Of a stretch of 18,915 nucleotides of DNA, positions 1 through 6,252 are shown piece after piece; positions within the stretch are counted from its first letter, which is position 1, and each line of letters begins with the position of its first letter. The notes under the pieces are model-generated. The model was given only the letters and a program-made list of their open reading frames with translations. It made no database searches and was not told where the DNA came from. The position numbers were made by a program, and so were the translations under genes. Source of the stretch: Thermoleophilia bacterium (GTDB lineage: Bacteria; Actinomycetota; Thermoleophilia; Gaiellales; SKUG01); the NCBI GenBank assembly GCA_025964455.1, contig JAOPYU010000018.1, positions 1 to 18,915 on the forward strand, read 5' to 3'.

Positions 1-551
1 CGACCCCGGTAGAGCGGGGCCACGGATTCGAACCGGCCGATCTCGCAGCCGTTGGTGCGGGAGAACGTCGCGTCGATCGTCGTGCCGTTCATCTCGCCGC
101 TGACCGTGAGCACCTCGGGGCCGCCGTACTGCTCGGCGCAGACCTGCCCCTCCGGCGCCTCGGCCGACAGCAGCCCGATGCCATCCCCGGCGAGCCAGGA
201 GCACACGTCGGCGCGGCCGGCTGGCGCATCGCCGCCTGCCGGACACGTGACCTTCACGACGCAGGTCGCCGGCAGCGACCGCTCACACGCCATCCCGGCT
301 GGTGCGGGGATCCCGCCGCCGTCCTTGCTGCCGACCTTGACCATCTTCGCGGTGAGCGTGCCGCGAGCCTCGGCGATGCGCTTGGTCGACCCGCCACTCG
401 CCGCGGGATCAGGTCTGGTCGGCTCCTCCGCGGTGGTCGACGTCCCAGCACGCTCGACCCGCTTGGGGTCGCCATTGCCGCCATCACCGTCGCATCCGGC
501 GAAGAGGAGCAGGGCAGCAGCGACGAGCAGGATGACCGAGGGGATTCGCAT
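1..551 (-). CDS. Subtilisin-inhibitor-like (SSI-type) lipoprotein, 3' end outside window
   Basis: Probable cell-surface protease inhibitor or SSI-fold protein. 183 residues are visible and the reading frame is open to the window edge. Residues 1-20 form a lipoprotein signal ending in a lipobox (F-A-G-C20). A Gly/Thr/Pro-rich linker follows to about residue 60. From about residue 64 the protein follows the Streptomyces subtilisin inhibitor pattern: a C103-P-x-G-G ... C117 pair, then V-C138-A-E-Q-Y, G-P-E-V-L-T-V-S-G, an F-S-R-T-N-G-C169-E segment and R-F. In SSI the equivalent cysteine pairs are disulfides and the P1 residue lies two after the third conserved cysteine; here that is Glu140. A good ribosome binding site (560-567) supports ATG 551. 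The gene lies 72 bases downstream of the sugar permease on the same strand and may be its last operon member. The fold assignment is fairly confident; inhibitory activity is inferred. Confidence 0.75.
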   Translation of the reverse strand, partial: MRIPSVILLVAAALLLFAGCDGDGGNGDPKRVERAGTSTTAEEPTRPDPAASGGSTKRIAEARGTLTAKMVKVGSKDGGGIPAPAGMACERSLPATCVVKVTCPAGGDAPAGRADVCSWLAGDGIGLLSAEAPEGQVCAEQYGGPEVLTVSGEMNGTTIDATFSRTNGCEIGRFESVAPLYRG

Positions 552-559
552 GGCACGTG

Positions 560-567
560 CCTTCCCT
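560..567 (-). promoter_or_regulatory. Ribosome binding site of the SSI-like lipoprotein gene
   Basis: On the minus strand AGGGAAGG lies 8 bases before ATG 551. It is one of the few clear Shine-Dalgarno sites in the window and supports independent translation of this gene. The spacer contains the 10-base palindrome GGCACGTGCC (552-561); I assign it no role. Confidence 0.6.
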
Positions 568-623
568 GGCTGGGGGGATCGCACGCTTGGACGCGCGGTC
601 GCCGCAACCGGTTCCCGCGGACG

Positions 624-1562
624 TCAGCCCTTGACGCCGCCGGCGGTCAGCCCGGCGACGATGCGTCGCTGGAACACGAGCACCATGGCGAGCAGCGGCA
701 GCATCACGATCACGCTGGCGGCGCTGATCGGCCCGACGGGGATCTCGAGCGTGTTCTCGCCCTGGAAGGTCGCGATCGCCATCGGGACGGTCATCGACTT
801 GCTCGTCGCGGTCAGCGACGACGCGAGCAGGAACTCGTTCCAGGTGTTGATGAACACGAGGATGGCGCACGTGAACACGCCGGGCGCCGCGAGCGGCAGC
901 ATCACCTTGCGGAAGGCCTCGAACGGCGTGGCGCCATCCATGTACGCGGCGTGCTCCAGGTCGCGGGGCAGCTCGCGGAAGAAGCTCGACATGATCCAGA
1001 TGCCCATCGGCAGTGACAGCGTGACATTGGGGATCACGAGCCCGGTCTTGGTGTCGAACAGGCCGAGGTTGCGCCAGAGTTCGAACAGCGGGCCGACGAT
1101 CGAGATGCCCGGGAACATCGACACGGCCAGCACCGCGAACATGATGTATTGCTTTCCGGGCACGGGCAGTCGCGCGAGCGCGTATGCCGCTGCGCCGCCG
1201 ATCGCCATCGCGACGGCGGTCGCCGAGCTCGCGACGATGATCGAGTTGATGAAGGCACGCACGAACTCGTCGTTGGCGAACACGGACGAGTAGTTGTGGA
1301 GGGTGAAGGTGGACGGGAGCAGCTTGCCGTTTGCCGCCGGGTCCATCGACAGGCGCACGAGCCACAGGAACGGGAACAGGCAGTACATGATGAGCACTGC
1401 GATGCCCGCCGTGGTCCACGGCTGGTCCAGCACCGCGCCGAAGAACCCTCGGCGCTCCTTGGGCAGCTCGACCGTCGTGGTCGTGGTGGGCGCATGCGGG
1501 ATGTAGACGGGTCGCGTCGGGAGCCCGGCAGGTTGCGTCGTGGTCGTGGTCGAAGCAGCCAT
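624..1562 (-). CDS. Sugar ABC transporter permease, MalG/SugB type
   Basis: Inner permease subunit of a binding-protein-dependent carbohydrate importer (CUT1 class), 312 residues. Membrane segments lie near residues 51-71, 105-130, 138-160, 180-196, 228-248 and 280-302. The conserved cytoplasmic EAA loop that docks the ATPase is at about 203-228 (E-H-A-A-Y-M-D-G-A ... L-P-L-A-A-P-G). ATG 1562 overlaps the stop of the preceding permease by one base (TGATG), so translation is probably coupled. The N-terminal 35 residues are odd: two runs of five threonines (5-9 and 26-30) come before the first membrane segment, a low-complexity tail not needed by the family. No ATPase gene follows, so a shared MsiK/MsmK/SugC-like ATPase encoded elsewhere is expected. 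Confidence 0.92.
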   Translation of the reverse strand: MAASTTTTTQPAGLPTRPVYIPHAPTTTTTVELPKERRGFFGAVLDQPWTTAGIAVLIMYCLFPFLWLVRLSMDPAANGKLLPSTFTLHNYSSVFANDEFVRAFINSIIVASSATAVAMAIGGAAAYALARLPVPGKQYIMFAVLAVSMFPGISIVGPLFELWRNLGLFDTKTGLVIPNVTLSLPMGIWIMSSFFRELPRDLEHAAYMDGATPFEAFRKVMLPLAAPGVFTCAILVFINTWNEFLLASSLTATSKSMTVPMAIATFQGENTLEIPVGPISAASVIVMLPLLAMVLVFQRRIVAGLTAGGVKG

Positions 1563-2527
1563 CAGTGCGCCATCTCCATCGTGGCCGCTTGGCCGCTGAG
1601 CCGTCGCTCGCGCCGGGACGGCTTCTTCTCCATGCCTTCAGGTGTCGCGCCGAGCACCTTCACGAACAGCACGGCCACGGCGAGCACCATGAGGAACACG
1701 AGCACGCTCATCGCGCTGCCCACGCCCATGTCGAGCTTCTTGATGAGGAAGTCGTAGCTGACCATCGAGACGGTCGCGGTGTCGTTCTGGCCGCCGGTCA
1801 TCACGTAGCCCAGGTCGAACATGCGCATCGAGTCGAGCGAGCGGAACAGCACGGCCACGAGGATCGCCGGCTTCAGCGCCGGGAGCGTGATCCGGAAGAA
1901 CTTGGTGCGCGCGGACGCACCGTCCACGTCGGCTGCCTCGTACATCTCCGAATCGATCGACTGCAGTCCGGCGAGCAGCAGCAGCGCGATGAACGGCGCC
2001 GTCTTCCAGGTGTCTGCGAAGACCATCGCGAAGATCGAGGTCCACTTGCCGCAGAGCATGCAGCTCTCCTCCGCGAAGATCCCCATGATGCTGCGGAACA
2101 GGTCGAAGGTGAAGGTCGGCGTGAAGATCCACTTCCACGCGAGCGCCGTGACGATGGTGATCGTCGCCCACGGCACGAGCACCGCCACGCGGATCGCACC
2201 CGTGGCGCTGCCGAATCCCTTGTTCATGACGAGCGCCATCGTCAGGCCGAGCGCGAACTCGATCGAGACCGACAGCACCGTGAAGCCGATCGTCGTGAAG
2301 GTCGCGGTCCACCAGGTGTCGGAGGCGAGGATGCGGACGTAGTTGTCGAGGCCGATGAAGGCGTAGTCGTCCGGCACCTTGACGTTGTAGCGGTGCAGGC
2401 TCATCCACACGGCGCTCAGCACGGGGTATCCCGCGACGATCGCCATGAGCACGAGCGCGGGGACCACGAACAGGAAGCCGAGCTTGCGCTCGTCGAGGCG
2501 ATCGAGGATGGCGGCGGGGCTGCGCAT
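1562..2527 (-). CDS. Sugar ABC transporter permease, MalF/SugA type
   Basis: Partner permease of the same CUT1 importer, 321 residues. Membrane segments are visible near 17-41, 75-101, 113-137, 163-188, 222-235 and 272-294. The EAA loop is at about 197-222 (E-A-A-D-V-D-G-A-S ... I-T-L-P-A-L-K-P). I chose ATG 2527 because it overlaps the stop of the binding-protein gene by one base (TGATG), the same arrangement as at the next junction, and because upstream sequence in this frame is antisense to good coding sequence. Residues 156-159 (C-M-L-C) place a CxxC pair in the loop before a central membrane segment, which I do not recall as a family feature. The tail after the last helix is basic (K-K-P-S-R-R-E-R-R). 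Confidence 0.92.
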   Translation of the reverse strand: MRSPAAILDRLDERKLGFLFVVPALVLMAIVAGYPVLSAVWMSLHRYNVKVPDDYAFIGLDNYVRILASDTWWTATFTTIGFTVLSVSIEFALGLTMALVMNKGFGSATGAIRVAVLVPWATITIVTALAWKWIFTPTFTFDLFRSIMGIFAEESCMLCGKWTSIFAMVFADTWKTAPFIALLLLAGLQSIDSEMYEAADVDGASARTKFFRITLPALKPAILVAVLFRSLDSMRMFDLGYVMTGGQNDTATVSMVSYDFLIKKLDMGVGSAMSVLVFLMVLAVAVLFVKVLGATPEGMEKKPSRRERRLSGQAATMEMAH

Positions 2528-3849
2528 CAGATCTCCGCCTTCCCGTCGAGGGCGGCCTGGACGCCGTGCTGCATCTCCTTGACGGCTTCCTCGGGTGTCA
2601 GTCGCCCGTTGAGCACGTCGTTGTAGGCCTTGTAGATGACGATGGTGACATCGTTGTAGTACGGCGTCGTGGGGCGATTGACGCCCGTCTCCAGGCCCTT
2701 GGCGAGCACGTCGATGAAGGGCACGTCCTTGGCCATCTGCGGATCGGAGTACAGGCGCTTGAGCGTGGGCATCTCGCCCTTCTTGACAGCCTTCTCGCGC
2801 TGGATGTCCTCGCCGGTGAGGCACATCATGGCCTCCCACGCGAGCTCCGGATGCTTGGTCGAGGACGAGATCCCGAGGTTCTGGCCACCGAGGACCGAGG
2901 CGCTCGATCGGTCCTTGAAGCCGGGCAGCGGGGCGATGTCGAACTTGCCCTTCACCTTGGAGGCCTTGTCCTGGTTCATGAGCGCCCAGGCATACGGCCA
3001 GTTGCGCATGAACACCGCGTCGCCCTTCTGGAATGCGAGGCGCGCGTCCTCCTCCATGAAGGTGGTGACGACCTTGGGTGAGACCTTGTCGTCCATGATC
3101 GACTGCAGCCACGAGAGGGCGTAGGTGGCGCCGTCGCCGTCGTCGAGCGTGGCCTTGGTGCCGTCGTCGGAGAGCACCTTGGCGTTGGCGCTGCCCATGA
3201 ACTCGAGCGCGTCGACCATGCCGCCCTCGTAGGAGTTGCCCTGGAAGACGAAGCCCGCGATGCCCGGCTGCTTGGCCTGCGCCGCCTTGGCCATCTCGGC
3301 GAGCTCCTCGTACGTCTCCGGAGCGTGGTCGACCAGGTCGGTGCGGTAGTACATGAGCGCCGCGTTGGTGCCTGCAGGCACGGCCCAGTACTTGTCCTTG
3401 TAGCGGGTGCTCTCGAGCGCGGCTGGTACGTACTGGTCGGCGATCGGACCCATGCGCTCGGACAGGTCGAGGATCCAGCCCGCGTCGCTGAACTCGGCGG
3501 TCCAGATCACGTCGAGGTTGATCATGTCGATGGAATCGTCGCCGGCGGCGAGGCGGCGCGTGAGCTGCTCGCGGGCGGCGTCGACGCTCGGACCCATCGG
3601 GATCGCCTCGATGCGGTACTTGCCGCCGGATTCCTTCGCGCACTTCGCGAACTTCTCCTCGTCGAAGCCGGTCTGGTCGCGCCAGGTCATGAAGCCGAGG
3701 ACGGGGACGCCATTGGCGTCGGCATCGTCAGCGGAGCTGCCGCAGCCCGCTGCGAGGAGGGCGGCGAACACGAGCACGAGCAGGATCGCGAATGCACGAA
3801 TGCGTGCATCACGATAGCCGCTGCGAGCGTCGTCCCGTTCCCGTCCCAT
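2527..3849 (-). CDS. Sugar ABC transporter substrate-binding lipoprotein, trehalose/maltose type
   Basis: Family 1 extracellular solute-binding protein, 440 residues, a normal length. Residues 1-36 are a lipoprotein signal with a long charged n-region, a hydrophobic core (19-33) and lipobox L-A-A-G-C36, so the mature protein is anchored outside the membrane. The segment around residues 95-125 (A-G-D-D-S-I-D-M-I-N-L-D-V-I-W) resembles LpqY/ThuE-type trehalose/maltose receptors, as does Y-K-D-K-Y-W-A-V-P ... M-Y-Y-R-T-D-L further on. The substrate is inferred only from this resemblance; another alpha-glucoside is possible. The start is ATG 3849, with no better in-frame start before the hydrophobic core. 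Its likely ribosome binding site (GAGAGG) lies inside a hairpin that ends one base before the ATG. The two permeases follow with one-base overlaps. Confidence 0.9.
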   Translation of the reverse strand: MGRERDDARSGYRDARIRAFAILLVLVFAALLAAGCGSSADDADANGVPVLGFMTWRDQTGFDEEKFAKCAKESGGKYRIEAIPMGPSVDAAREQLTRRLAAGDDSIDMINLDVIWTAEFSDAGWILDLSERMGPIADQYVPAALESTRYKDKYWAVPAGTNAALMYYRTDLVDHAPETYEELAEMAKAAQAKQPGIAGFVFQGNSYEGGMVDALEFMGSANAKVLSDDGTKATLDDGDGATYALSWLQSIMDDKVSPKVVTTFMEEDARLAFQKGDAVFMRNWPYAWALMNQDKASKVKGKFDIAPLPGFKDRSSASVLGGQNLGISSSTKHPELAWEAMMCLTGEDIQREKAVKKGEMPTLKRLYSDPQMAKDVPFIDVLAKGLETGVNRPTTPYYNDVTIVIYKAYNDVLNGRLTPEEAVKEMQHGVQAALDGKAEI

Positions 3850-3850
3850 A

Positions 3851-3867
3851 CCTGCCTCTCGGGCAGG
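3851..3867 (-). promoter_or_regulatory. Hairpin enclosing the ribosome binding site of the binding-protein gene
   Basis: A perfect 6-base stem (CCTGCC/GGCAGG) with a 5-base loop ends one base before ATG 3849 on the minus strand. The likely Shine-Dalgarno GAGAGG runs through the loop and the 3' arm. A second hairpin (CCGCGC/GCGCGG, 3873-3890) lies just upstream. Either could dampen translation or reduce read-through from the anti-sigma gene that ends at 3907. Neither has a U-tract. Confidence 0.4.
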
Positions 3868-3906
3868 AGGTGCCGCGCGTTGCAGCGCGGGCCGACGGTT
3901 CTGGAA

Positions 3907-4767
3907 TCAGATCTTGACGTCGGCGACGGGCGTGCCGCTCGGTACGGGTGCGGGACGGGTGGTCTGCTCGAAGCTGACCATCACCTCGCGCACGTCACCG
4001 CTCTTGAGGAGCAGGACGCCGGTGTCCTCGCCGGTGCCCCACTGGCCCACGTTGTGGATCTGCCCGCGCGAATCGGCGGTCCAGATCTGCCACGTGTTGC
4101 CGACGCCCGGCGACGGCAGGTCGCGCAGGAGCAGGATCCAGTGCTTGTCGGAGACCTGCACCAGCGAGCCCTTGGTCTGCTCGAAGCGACCGCTGGTCGT
4201 CATCTCGTGCGAGCTCGCGCGCTCGAACCCGACCGGGGCGCTGTCCCGCTCCTGGCTCGTGGTCTGCAGCTCAGCGACCTTGTCGCGCTGCGAATCGAGT
4301 TCGCCGCGCAGGTCGAACGCGACCAGCGCGAGGGCGATACAGGCGACGGCGAGGGCGCCGGCGAAGGCCGGAAGCACGAAGCGGGGGCGCGAGGCGCGGT
4401 CGCGACGGAAGCGGGCGCGGTCCAGCGAGACGGGCGCGTCGGGCACTGTGGTTGCCGACGACGTCGCCGTCGCGGCGCCGGGCGCAGCAGCTGTCGCCGG
4501 GTCGCTCTCCGCAGCCAGTCGCCGGTCGGTCCCGGCGTGCACTGCATCGAGCACGCGAGATCGAAGGGCAGCCGGAGCGGCGACGCGCGGCAGCGACTGC
4601 ACGAGGCGCGCGGCGACGTCTTCGAGCTCGTTGAGCTCGCGTCGCAATGCCGGCTCGGCAGCGATTGCTTGTTCCACGCGCGCACGCTCGACCGGGTCGA
4701 GCTCGCCGAGCGAGTACGGAAGCAGCAGCTCCCGGATCTCCTCGTGGTTGTCGTGCGGCGTGTTCAT
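3907..4767 (-). CDS. RskA-type anti-sigma factor
   Basis: Membrane-anchored anti-sigma factor, 286 residues, expected to hold the adjacent ECF sigma factor inactive. Residues 8-60 form the sigma-binding region (L-L-L-P-Y-S-L-G-E-L-D-P-V-E-R-A-R) and lack the HxxxCxxC zinc motif, as is usual for RskA relatives. A Pro/Ala/Thr-rich linker spans about 80-115. One membrane helix (130-151) is followed by a short coiled coil (152-173). The extracytoplasmic RskA domain (about 180-286) shows the family pattern of a W-Q-I-W core, G-x-W/G turns and a Thr/Pro-rich tail. ATG 4767 overlaps the sigma stop by four bases (ATGA), so the two products are probably made in proportion. Release presumably involves regulated proteolysis, as in the family; the signal is unknown. 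Confidence 0.88.
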   Translation of the reverse strand: MNTPHDNHEEIRELLLPYSLGELDPVERARVEQAIAAEPALRRELNELEDVAARLVQSLPRVAAPAALRSRVLDAVHAGTDRRLAAESDPATAAAPGAATATSSATTVPDAPVSLDRARFRRDRASRPRFVLPAFAGALAVACIALALVAFDLRGELDSQRDKVAELQTTSQERDSAPVGFERASSHEMTTSGRFEQTKGSLVQVSDKHWILLLRDLPSPGVGNTWQIWTADSRGQIHNVGQWGTGEDTGVLLLKSGDVREVMVSFEQTTRPAPVPSGTPVADVKI

Positions 4768-5363
4768 GGCGTGGTCCGTTCCCCGTGGGAATCAGCGTCG
4801 AGCAGCTCACGCAGCCGACGCATTCCCTGGAACATGTACGTCTTGACCGTGCCAAGCGGTTTGCCCAAGAGCTCAGCTATCTCGCTCTGCGAGTAACCCT
4901 GGAAGTACGAGAGCTCGAGGGCGCGCCGCTGGTCCTCGCTCAATTGTGCCATGGCCGCGCGGATATCTTCGGTGTAGGCGTTGTTAACGGCGTCGGTCGC
5001 GACGTCCTCGCCGGTCGACACGCGAGCCGCGGTCTCGTCGCCCGGCTCGGCGCCGGGGCGGTCGGCCGCGCGCACCTTGGCGCGGCGGATCAGGTCGATC
5101 ACGTGGCGGTGCGCGAGCGTCGTGATCCAGGTCGCGACCGATGCGCGGGTCGGATCGAAGCCGGCGGACGCGTTCCAGACCTTGATCCAGACGTCCTGCG
5201 CGGCATCCTCCGCACGCCCAGCGTCGCGCAGCATGCCGATCGCGATCGAGTAGACGAGGTCGCCGAACTCGTCATACAGCTGCTCGAAGGCAGCCGCGTC
5301 GCCATCGGCGACGAGGCGCATCCACTCCGCATGGAGCGCGCGCTGTTCGGCAGTTCGCTGCAT
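4764..5363 (-). CDS. ECF RNA polymerase sigma factor, SigK-like
   Basis: Alternative sigma factor of 199 residues with only regions 2 and 4. Region 2 (about 20-90) contains A-F-E-Q-L-Y-D-E-F, A-E-D-A-A-Q-D-V-W-I-K-V-W and the -10-recognition helix ending H-V-I-D-L-I-R-R. Region 4 (about 138-188) contains L-S-E-D-Q-R-R-A-L-E-L-S-Y-F and the helix-turn-helix S-Q-S-E-I-A-E-L-L-G ... G-T-V-K-T-Y. The frame stays open to 5471, but that would run through the tRNA-Gly gene, so I reject the longer start. ATG 5363 has no Shine-Dalgarno but has GATACT 8 bases upstream, suggesting a leaderless mRNA. ATG 5321 is the alternative. It is paired with the overlapping anti-sigma gene; the sugar importer just downstream is a candidate target. 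Confidence 0.88.
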   Translation of the reverse strand: MQRTAEQRALHAEWMRLVADGDAAAFEQLYDEFGDLVYSIAIGMLRDAGRAEDAAQDVWIKVWNASAGFDPTRASVATWITTLAHRHVIDLIRRAKVRAADRPGAEPGDETAARVSTGEDVATDAVNNAYTEDIRAAMAQLSEDQRRALELSYFQGYSQSEIAELLGKPLGTVKTYMFQGMRRLRELLDADSHGERTTP

Positions 5364-5371
5364 CAGGGAGA

Positions 5372-5377
5372 AGTATC
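5372..5377 (-). promoter_or_regulatory. Possible -10 element of the sigma/anti-sigma operon
   Basis: GATACT on the minus strand ends 8 bases before ATG 5363, so transcription would start at or next to the start codon. I see no convincing -35 at the usual distance. The site lies only about 40 bases downstream of tRNA-Gly. Confidence 0.35.
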
Positions 5378-5414
5378 GCAGGCGGGCGTAAAAACGGCGT
5401 TTCTCCTGCAAATA

Positions 5415-5486
5415 AGCGGGTGACCAGGGTCGAACTGGCGCATCCAGCTTGGAAGGCTGGCGCTCTACCAACTGAGCTACACCCGC
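5415..5486 (-). tRNA. tRNA-Gly (anticodon TCC)
   Basis: A complete cloverleaf reads on the minus strand: acceptor GCGGGTG/CACCCGC, D-arm with AGTTGGTAG loop, anticodon stem CCAGC/GCTGG around loop CTTCCAA, T-arm with TTCGACC loop, and discriminator T as usual for glycine tRNAs. CCA is not encoded. Its 5' end is 9 bases from the HNH endonuclease stop codon, so it may be co-transcribed with that gene or with tRNA-His upstream. Confidence 0.96.
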
Positions 5487-5495
5487 GAGGTGGCT

Positions 5496-6047
5496 CTAGA
5501 TTACAAGATCCTCGGGACGCTGCCCACCCAGTCTCGCGTGATCGCGCGCGTCCATGACTTCCAGGTTCTCGGGCCGATTGTCCCACCTGACACCGTTCTT
5601 GTGGTGGACGTGTTCATCGCTCCTCAAGGGCCGACCGACCATCTCCTCGGCGATCAGGCGATGTTCGTACACGTACCCGTACTTCGCCTTCGGATGCGCC
5701 GGCATCCAGGCGAAGACGTAGCCTTTCGTGCGATCGAGGACACGACCCGAATGCTTCCAGTCGTCGGGCAACACCATGTGCTTCCGTCTCGCGTTCGCCC
5801 CGCAGGCGACCGAGCAGAACTTCCGCTTCTCGCCGCGCCCCCACCTCGCCCAGTCGGGAAGTACGTAGGTCTCACCACACTGCTCGCACACCTTCGTCGG
5901 ATTGGGCGACCTCGTGCGCTTCGGCTGCAGCCGATTGTAGAACGTGGCCGAGCAGCCGCTGCTGCAGAAGTTGCGCTTCGTACGCGCAATCTCACAGCGC
6001 TTCTTCCGGAAACCGATCCCGCATTGGGCGCATGTCACCAGTACCAT
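5496..6047 (-). CDS. HNH endonuclease with two zinc-finger modules, predicted SOS-controlled
   Basis: Small DNA endonuclease, 183 residues from ATG 6047. Two C4 zinc modules come first: C6-x2-C9 ... C28-x3-C32, and C54-x2-C57 ... C78-x3-C82, each with the F-C-S turn common in phage and mobile HNH proteins. The HNH nuclease is C-terminal: E-H129-R, then H148-H149-K-N151-G and N157-R-P-E-N161-L-E-V. The open frame extends upstream into the tRNA-His gene (TTG 6188), so the true start is lower. ATG 6047 lies 6 bases after a -10-like TACGTT that sits inside a LexA-type box; ATG 6050 and 6068 are alternatives. The gene fills the space between two tRNA genes and resembles free-standing homing or phage HNH genes. 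Its target and biological role are unknown. Confidence 0.85.
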   Translation of the reverse strand: MVLVTCAQCGIGFRKKRCEIARTKRNFCSSGCSATFYNRLQPKRTRSPNPTKVCEQCGETYVLPDWARWGRGEKRKFCSVACGANARRKHMVLPDDWKHSGRVLDRTKGYVFAWMPAHPKAKYGYVYEHRLIAEEMVGRPLRSDEHVHHKNGVRWDNRPENLEVMDARDHARLGGQRPEDLVI

Positions 6048-6051
6048 CATA

Positions 6052-6065
6052 CGAACGTATGTTCG
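6052..6065. promoter_or_regulatory. LexA/SOS-type box (CGAAC-N4-GTTCG)
   Basis: A perfect palindrome, CGAAC-GTAT-GTTCG, matches the Gram-positive SOS box (GAAC-N4-GTTC core). It covers the predicted -10 of the HNH gene, the position expected for a repressor site. I saw no second copy in the window. That LexA binds it is inferred. Confidence 0.65.
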
Positions 6066-6083
6066 CATGGCCGTCGGACGCAA
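6054..6083 (-). promoter_or_regulatory. Predicted promoter of the HNH endonuclease gene
   Basis: On the minus strand TTGCGT (6083-6078) and TACGTT (6059-6054) are 18 bases apart, as for a housekeeping promoter. Transcription would begin close to ATG 6047, giving a leaderless mRNA. The SOS-type box overlaps the -10. Confidence 0.45.
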
Positions 6084-6107
6084 CGGGACCAATTCCACCG
6101 GAAGGAC

Positions 6108-6135
6108 GAAGGCCCCCGCCGAAGCAGAGGCCTTC
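6108..6135 (-). terminator. UUCG-tetraloop terminator-like hairpin after tRNA-His
   Basis: On the minus strand a 12-base-pair stem (GAAGGCCTCTGC with GCGGGGGCCTTC, two G-U pairs) closes a UUCG tetraloop, starting 11 bases past the tRNA-His 3' end. No U-tract follows, as is common in high-GC bacteria. It probably ends the tRNA-His transcript and insulates the HNH gene. Confidence 0.65.
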
Positions 6136-6146
6136 ATCACGCGAGG

Positions 6147-6220
6147 GGTGGCTGACGGGACTCGAACCCGCGACCACTCGGACCACAACCGAGGGCTCTA
6201 CCAACTGAGCTACAGCCACC
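6147..6220 (-). tRNA. tRNA-His (anticodon GTG)
   Basis: A complete cloverleaf reads on the minus strand: the extra G-1 of histidine tRNAs paired with discriminator C, acceptor GTGGCTG/CAGCCAC, anticodon stem CTCGG/CCGAG around loop TTGTGGT, and T-arm GCGGG-TTCGAGT-CCCGT. CCA is not encoded. The D-arm region is identical over 20 bases to that of the nearby tRNA-Gly. Confidence 0.96.
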
Positions 6221-6232
6221 AAGCGAGGCCGC

Positions 6233-6238
6233 AGCATA
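6233..6238 (-). promoter_or_regulatory. -10 element of tRNA-His
   Basis: TATGCT on the minus strand lies 12 bases before the tRNA-His 5' end, with a weak TTCCGA about 17-18 bases further upstream. The position and the TAnnnT match suggest the tRNA promoter. Confidence 0.45.
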
Positions 6239-6252
6239 CCAGCGCACGCGGC

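Noticed and set aside
3325..4896. 523-codon open frame on the plus strand
   Set aside because: It is antisense to the binding-protein, anti-sigma and sigma genes, all of which have recognisable domains.
5364..5471. Longer N-terminus of the ECF sigma factor starting at 5471
   Set aside because: It would translate through most of a perfect tRNA-Gly gene; the extra 36 residues do not belong to sigma region 2.
6048..6188. Longer N-terminus of the HNH protein starting at TTG 6188 or ATG 6137/6068
   Set aside because: These run through tRNA-His, the UUCG hairpin or the SOS-type box, and add no domain sequence before the first zinc module.
5462..6214. 20-base direct repeat flanking the HNH gene as attachment sites
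   Set aside because: The repeat is the conserved D-arm region of both tRNAs, so it is explained by tRNA structure rather than by integration.
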